Source: Astrocystis sublimbata
Taxonomy: Eukaryota; Ascomycota; Sordariomycetes; Xylariales; Xylariaceae
Assembly: GCA_022453515.1 (NCBI GenBank)
Contig: JAJNNY010000013.1
Span: forward strand, 682,001 to 746,000
Reading direction: 5' to 3'
DNA: 64,000 bases
In this document: piece after piece, positions 59,083 to 64,000 of the stretch
How positions within the stretch are numbered: position 1 is the first letter of the stretch
Layout of the letters: every line of letters starts with the position of its first letter
Made by a program: the position numbers and the translations under genes
Notes under the pieces: model-generated
The model's input: the letters and a program-made list of their open reading frames with translations, nothing else
What the model was told of the DNA's origin: nothing
The model's database searches: none

Positions 59083-59100
59083 CCCAACTTGATAGTTGGG
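59083..59100. repeat. 7-bp hairpin (CCCAACT / AGTTGGG) with TGAT loop
   Basis: The arms at 59083-59089 and 59094-59100 are perfect complements. It lies in the AT-rich part of the frq-GH125 intergenic region. Confidence 0.5.
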
Positions 59101-59455
59101 GAGCGTCGTCTGGCTGGCTGCAGGCACTCCACAGCTTGGCATTTTGACTTAGTCAGTTTCCTAAAACGAGCATTCCACGGAGCAGCTGAGACTTCGGGCC
59201 AATATCAAGTTCTTGGCATTTGCGGCGAGACCCAGTTCTGGAATGGAAATTAAGGTGGATTGTAGCACCTAGCGGCTACGGTAGTTCTATCCGGGGTATT
59301 GCGATCTAGGGGAGTCGAGAGACTAAAGCTTCCCGACATTTGACCATTCATCTCTACAACAGTGGTCCAGTAGATGGGTGTTCAGGGCTCGGTGCAGCTA
59401 CGTTGTCGTCGATATTGCTTAGGTTGATTCTATGCAGTAAACGCAGCGCATAATC

Positions 59456-61086
59456 ATGGTGTCGCAATACGCGGCACGACTCGTGGCCGTCGTAGCAGCG
59501 GCTTCAGGTCTCGTAGGACAAGTAGCGAGTGCGTCGTGTCCGAGCTACTCGAGCTACTCGCAGACGAGGCACAAACCTTTCTCCGAGGGCGCGTACACGC
59601 TCGCCTACCAACGTCCGGAGCCGGCCTGCCGCACGTTCAACTCGACGGCAGTCGAGGATGCCATCGTCCGCATTAAGAACCTGACCTCCGACCCCGACCT
59701 CTTCCGTCTGTTCGAGAACACGTACCCCAACACTCTCGACACCGCGATCAAATGGCGAGGATTCGCAGCGAACAACTCGAAGGAGGAGCTGGCCTTCATC
59801 ATCACAGGTGACATCGACGCCATGTGGATCCGGGACTCGGCGAACCAAGTGGCCCCCTACAGGAGCGCGCTCAGCAGCAAGGACGACGACATAGCCTCCA
59901 TCTTCCGCGGTGCCATCAACATGCAGGCGCGCTACCTCATCATCTCGCCGTACTGCAACGCCTTCCTCCCGCCGCCAGAGGCCGGGCTGCATGTGCAGCC
60001 CAACGGCGCCTCGTACTCGGTGACGCCGCCCTACGACCGCAACGTCGTCTTCACGTGCAACTTCGAGCTCGACGACTTCGGCGCGTTCCTCCAGCTATCG
60101 TACGACTACTACACGCGGACGGGCGACGTGGACTTCTTCGGCAAGTTCCAATGGATCCAGGCCGTGCAGTCGATCATGGCCGCCTCGGAGGCGCTGCGCA
60201 AGCCCACCTACGGCCCGGATGGCGCCTGGATCCCGCCGGCCTACACCTTCAATTCGCAGACGTTCACGGCCTTCGGCACGCTCGGCAACAACGGGATGAA
60301 CTACCCCGTCAACGACACGGGGATGGTGCGTGCGCCGTTCCGCCCGAGTGATGATGCGGCCATCTACGACTTCCAGATCCCGGCCAACATGATGCTGGCG
60401 CGCTACCTCGAGGCCACGGCGCGCATCATGGAGGAGCTGCCGAATGCGCCCGACGGACTGGCGAGCGAGATGCGCGACATGGCGGACGGGATCCGCGCGG
60501 GCATTGAGCAGTATGGGGTCGTGACGGCGCCAAACGGGGACCGGATCTATGCGTATGAGGTCGACGGGTTCGGAGGTCAGAACCTCATGGATGATGCGAA
60601 TATCCCGTCGCTATTATCCGCGCCGTCGCTTGGGTATCTCCAGGCGAACGACACGGTATACCAAGCGACGCGCAAGTTTGTATTGTCGAGGTCCAACCCG
60701 TGGTGGTGCCAGGGCCCGGTTATCAATGCTGTCGGCAGCCCTCACATCAAGCCCGGAGCCGCATGGCCTATGGCGCAGATTATGCGGGCGATGACTTCAG
60801 ATGACGATCGCGAGATTCTGGACTCGATCTTCGAGGTCCTGCAGAGCACGGACAGATACGGCCTCATACATGAGAGTGTCAACTCTTTTGATGCGAGCCA
60901 GTGGACTAGGTCATGGTGAGTAGTAGCCTTCTATGATATTGCGACTGTGTAAAAAGCACCAGCTGACGTTATCACCGCAGGTTTGGCTGGGGCAATGCTG
61001 TCTTCGGACAGATGATTATGGAGTTAGCGGATAGGAAGCCAGAGCTTTTGAATGAGTCGTTCCAGCCACGGAACAAGAGCTCGTGA
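59456..61086 (+). CDS. Secreted GH125 exo-alpha-1,6-mannosidase (DUF1237, Mug157-like)
   Basis: GH125 enzymes remove terminal alpha-1,6-linked mannose. Exons are 59456-60915 and 60981-61086; intron 60916-60980 (65 bp, GTGAGT..CAG) falls inside the Trp codon of RSWFGWGNAVFGQM. Total 521 aa. A signal peptide (VSQYAARLVAVVAAASGLVGQVASA) precedes the mature domain. Family blocks are ITGDIDAMWIRDSANQVAPY (~120-139), NFELDDFGAF, FRPSDDAAIYDFQIPANMM, DGFGGQNLMDDANIPSLLSAP and SRSNPWWCQG. The Asp in WIRDSANQ and MDDANIPS are the likely active-site acids. Several N-glycosylation sequons. Base composition is GC-rich in codon third positions. The C-terminus is short and complete. Its neighbour is frq, divergent. 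Confidence 0.93.
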
Positions 61087-62727
61087 CGCAGTAGCCATGT
61101 CAATGCTTTTGGGTTTGGTATATATAGAGAATACAATTTATGAACTTTTTGATCATGAGGCCCGCTCGAAAAGGCTTCTTTTTTATTGAACACGTTACTC
61201 AGCATAAGCATGAGTAAATACCACAACGTTGGCTGACATCGCCACACCAACCCTACTTACAAAGCTAACACCGTACAATTCCCGCTCCGGGAACAAAGAC
61301 AGTCACAAGACCAATCTTATAATGGCCGGCCAGTAAGAAGGAAGCATTTACAATGCATACACTCACCTAAAGCATCTGTGTGATCTACCCAACTAGGTAT
61401 ATAGTAGTAGGCGCTTTCCCACCAGACTCACCATGTTTGCACCCAAATGAAACGCCAGAATCAGCACACCAAGAATTGCAAGTATTGCTGTTAATGTATG
61501 CGATATTTGACTAGACAATATAATAGAGGACAAGTGCAAGCACTTTGAATATAGGCTAGATTTGGCGAGACTCAAGATTATGGATTGGATTAATTTACAG
61601 TCAAGGTGTAGCAAACAACAATGGTTTCTATATTGTGGTATGGAGATTCAAATAGCTTCGCTTGACCAATACACACACACCATATAGGAATTGAGCTATA
61701 AAGTTCCGTGAACATGTATACCGGTTTGCGGCCTGTCCGTCGTGCATGATCCTTATCACACTTATCAACTGAAAATTACTTTGCGATCGCGAGTAGTACG
61801 AGTACGCGTGTTTACGATGAGTTGAGTTGTTCATCGAACTCGTTTATCAGACTGTCTACATGTCTGACGTCGTCGAACAAAGCGCTCCTCGGCTGGGTGT
61901 TCTTGAGGTTCTATCGAATGTGTAGATAATAGTATTCATATACGGACGTACTGTAGATGAAACCGAATGCCGCATGTACTAGTATTCCGGTATTACGCAT
62001 GGACGCGAAGCGCGATTAAAGAAATTGTCATCGTCAAGGTTATGGTCTATATCAAATAGCGCAGCTAGATAGATGGACAGACCAACCAGAGATGGTGGAA
62101 TAGATCCCTGACAGCTGCTAGTATGCCAACAATGGTAAGGCTCCATGCTATTGCTTGCGAGTTTGGCATGTTTTGCAGTGCGGCAGTTGCTGCTTGGCAC
62201 GCCCCGGCAGGGCGGACCCAAAACAGAGCCGGGGATTGGAGAAACATGACGTCGGATGGGCTTATCGTCTGCTTATCAGCTGTTGAGGCTGCTCGATGAT
62301 AGGCTGCGACATGTCTTATGTGGGGTGGGTGAGGTGAGTAAAGTGAGTGAGTGAATTTCGGGCAAGAGACGCTAAGCACGGCAGGGCTTGGCGTACCCGA
62401 AGCCTCCGTGCGGGCGGGATTGGTGTTATTGATTGATTTCAGAGGCGCCCGCTCTGGGCAGTCTTGTCTCCAGCTTCCAGTCTTTCACCACTCTTTTTTT
62501 GTCAAGCTACCTACCAACCCGAGGTCCTCGAAGCGCGCCGCCTGCGAACCGCGCATCTTCCAAGTATTCCGTGCTGTCACCATCGCAGGCTCCAGTTCCC
62601 ATATTGGATTTGGATTGCATGGTTTGGACCGTGCATTCTCCAACTCTTTTCGCCAAGAGATTGGATCGCGCCTTGTACTTGTAGCAAGTAGCCAGCTACG
62701 ACGAGAGCCTCACCTCTCGGTCTCGCC
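61087..62727. other. 1.6 kb intergenic, GH125 to DUF2434 gene
   Basis: The left part (61087-61960) is AT-rich. A plus-strand ATG-less frame (62351-62818) overlaps the DUF2434 start and is not considered real. No RNA gene seen. Confidence 0.5.
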
Positions 62728-64000
62728 ATGGCCGCCGCCATACTCCCACGCGCATCCATGTGGCCCCCGGGCGCCAATGAGACCGACACTGTCCTCGGAG
62801 GCGTGCACTTCAATGTGACAACGCTCAACTTCTTCAACTACACCTTCTACGAGGGCAACCAGACCATAAGCAATTGGTCGCGGTGCTACCTAGTCGACCA
62901 GCCTTACACGCCACCTCTCCTGCTGAACAACGGCACTTTCGGTATTGTCTAGGCCGCTGTCTTGCCCATTCATCGCGCCCATCGCTAACCCTTTCGCGAA
63001 TCTAGTAAATAGCACCTGGTGCTACCTTGCCACCGAGCCGAGCGGCCCCCGCGCGCATATCGGAATCGCCGTAGGCGTCGCATTCGCTCTTCTACTGATT
63101 CCTGTTCTGCTCAACCTCACCCGCCACGGAAAACTATACCTGCCCGCCACAAAACGATTCTATCCCATTGGCAGGAGATGGCAATGGTACTGGGCCATAC
63201 TCATATGCGCCACTGCTCTTATTGGTCTCTTCACTGGCATTGATGTGGATCGCTATCGTGTGGTTGAGCTGCCACTCGTCCTCAACGTATTCTTTTGGTA
63301 TCTGATGAACATGTGCTCCTTGGCCCTGGTATGGGAGGCAGTGCGTCATTGGGGCAGCTGGATGGAGAGGCAGTTCATCGACCCCAACCCTTTTGTGCTG
63401 CAGCAGACGGATAAGAGAGGCACCTTCGAGTTTTGGTTGCCTTTGTTCTTCTATTTGTGGTGGTGGCTGGTATGTTCCTCTCGCCTCGCAAATTTCATAC
63501 CGATAACTAATCAAAGCAGGACTTCTTTTTGGTCATTCCACGAAACTGGGGCTCCGTCGAGCTGCAGCGGTCGCCTGAGCAGACTATACTGAAGGCCAAG
63601 CCTGCTGCCACAGAGATCCGCTTCAAGATTGCTCCATTCCTGCTTCTCGTCAGCTGGCTTACTATCCTGGTGTCCCTCTGGCACTCAATTCGGCACTATG
63701 AAGCTCGGAATCGCGGCTTAGTGAACAGAGCCATTGGTTTTCTTCAATACATCCCTTTCCGCTTCATGCTCATGATTCCCCTCGCTTTAGTAGTCATATT
63801 CTACCAAGCATTGGCCGCATGGGAGTTTGATTGGTCTCCCCTCAAGAAAGACACAAACTTGGTGGCCATGTACGTCGGAGGGTACGCGCCCGCTCTACTA
63901 CTCGTCATTATTCTTTGCGCCTCCGGCTTTATGCGACCAAACGAGGACAAGGAAATTATTCGCCAGCGACGTGAAAGGGGTGCCGAAATTGATCGCGAGC
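62728..64000 (+). CDS. DUF2434 multi-pass membrane protein (partial, right edge)
   Basis: This fungal membrane family has no known function. The 5' part is present: exons 62728-62941, 63006-63469 and 63520 onward past 64000; introns are 62942-63005 (64 bp, CTAAC branch) and 63470-63519 (50 bp). At least 386 aa. The ATG at 62728 sits in a strong context (GCCATGG). The N-terminus is lumenal or extracellular, with several NxS/T sequons and Cys pairs (NWSRCYLV, NSTWCYLATEP). Helices follow at HIGIAVGVAFALLLIPVLLNL, WYWAILICATALIGLFTGI and LVLNVFFWYLMNMCSLALVW. YPIGRRWQWYW, WEAVRHWGSW and DFFLVIPRNWGSVELQRSPEQT are family blocks. More helices (SWLTILVSLWHSI, FMLMIPLALVVIFYQ, APALLLVIILCASGFM) appear before the edge. 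The C-terminal part lies outside the window. Confidence 0.85.

Larger units (their letters stand above)
55210..59455. other. 4.2 kb divergent region between frq and GH125 genes
   Basis: The left ~1.25 kb would be the long frq leader and promoter, containing several minus-strand ATG frames (e.g. 55584-55375 and 56022-55804). Candidate WCC sites and a TATA box are listed separately. GATCGTG occurs at ~57043, ~57236 and ~57838. The stretch ~58550-59100 is AT-rich with many stops. No coding gene is supported. Confidence 0.5.

Overview
This is nuclear DNA of a filamentous ascomycete (Pezizomycotina, most likely a Sordariomycete; I cannot name the species). The evidence is many short introns of 48-151 bp with GT..AG ends and CTRAY-like branch points, two Zn2Cys6 regulators, fungal GH92 and GH125 mannosidases, an allantoinase under a cluster of GATA sites, and a full-length FREQUENCY (FRQ) circadian clock gene. 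I rebuilt exon joins by hand from splice signals, reading frame and family conservation. The window holds 17 gene models, one truncated at the right edge, plus one doubtful upstream ORF.

Left part (1-19,100). A class IV (SIRT6/7-like) sirtuin (+) converges on a TPR-repeat protein (-). A DJ-1/Hsp31-type protein (-), a full-size ABCG transporter (-) and allantoinase (-) follow. Allantoinase has four GATAA sites in about 100 bp upstream, the arrangement expected for AreA-type nitrogen control. After a 3.7 kb gap comes a small four-exon orphan gene (-).

Centre-left (19,100-25,700). The orphan is divergent from a Zn2Cys6 activator (+). Their shared 600-bp promoter carries four CGGCTTC elements and an inverted repeat abutting the activator's ATG, so autoregulation or co-regulation is plausible. 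A second Zn2Cys6 factor (-), with an AT-hook, converges on the first.

Centre (25,700-44,000). An 8.3 kb stretch has no gene I can support. A secreted GH92 mannosidase (-) follows, then a repeat-rich intergenic region with several mini- and microsatellites. Next come three same-strand genes: a carotenoid/stilbene oxygenase with a 10-nt micro-exon, a SnoaL-like protein and a DUF1264 (oil-body-associated) protein.

Right part (44,000-64,000). A VIT/von Willebrand A protein (+), a RING-like cysteine-rich protein (+) and a MARVEL-type membrane protein (+) are followed by frq (-), with a 4.2 kb upstream region containing a TATA box, candidate White-Collar sites and upstream ORFs. A secreted GH125 exo-alpha-1,6-mannosidase (+) and the first part of a DUF2434 membrane protein (+) complete the window.

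The layout is ordinary euchromatic fungal gene space. I found no CRISPR array, recognisable intact transposon, rRNA or convincing tRNA. The points most worth following up are the divergent CGGCTTC promoter with its orphan partner, the frq locus, the GATA-controlled allantoinase, the sirtuin's SUMO-interacting tail, and the ATGA overlap before the RING-like gene.
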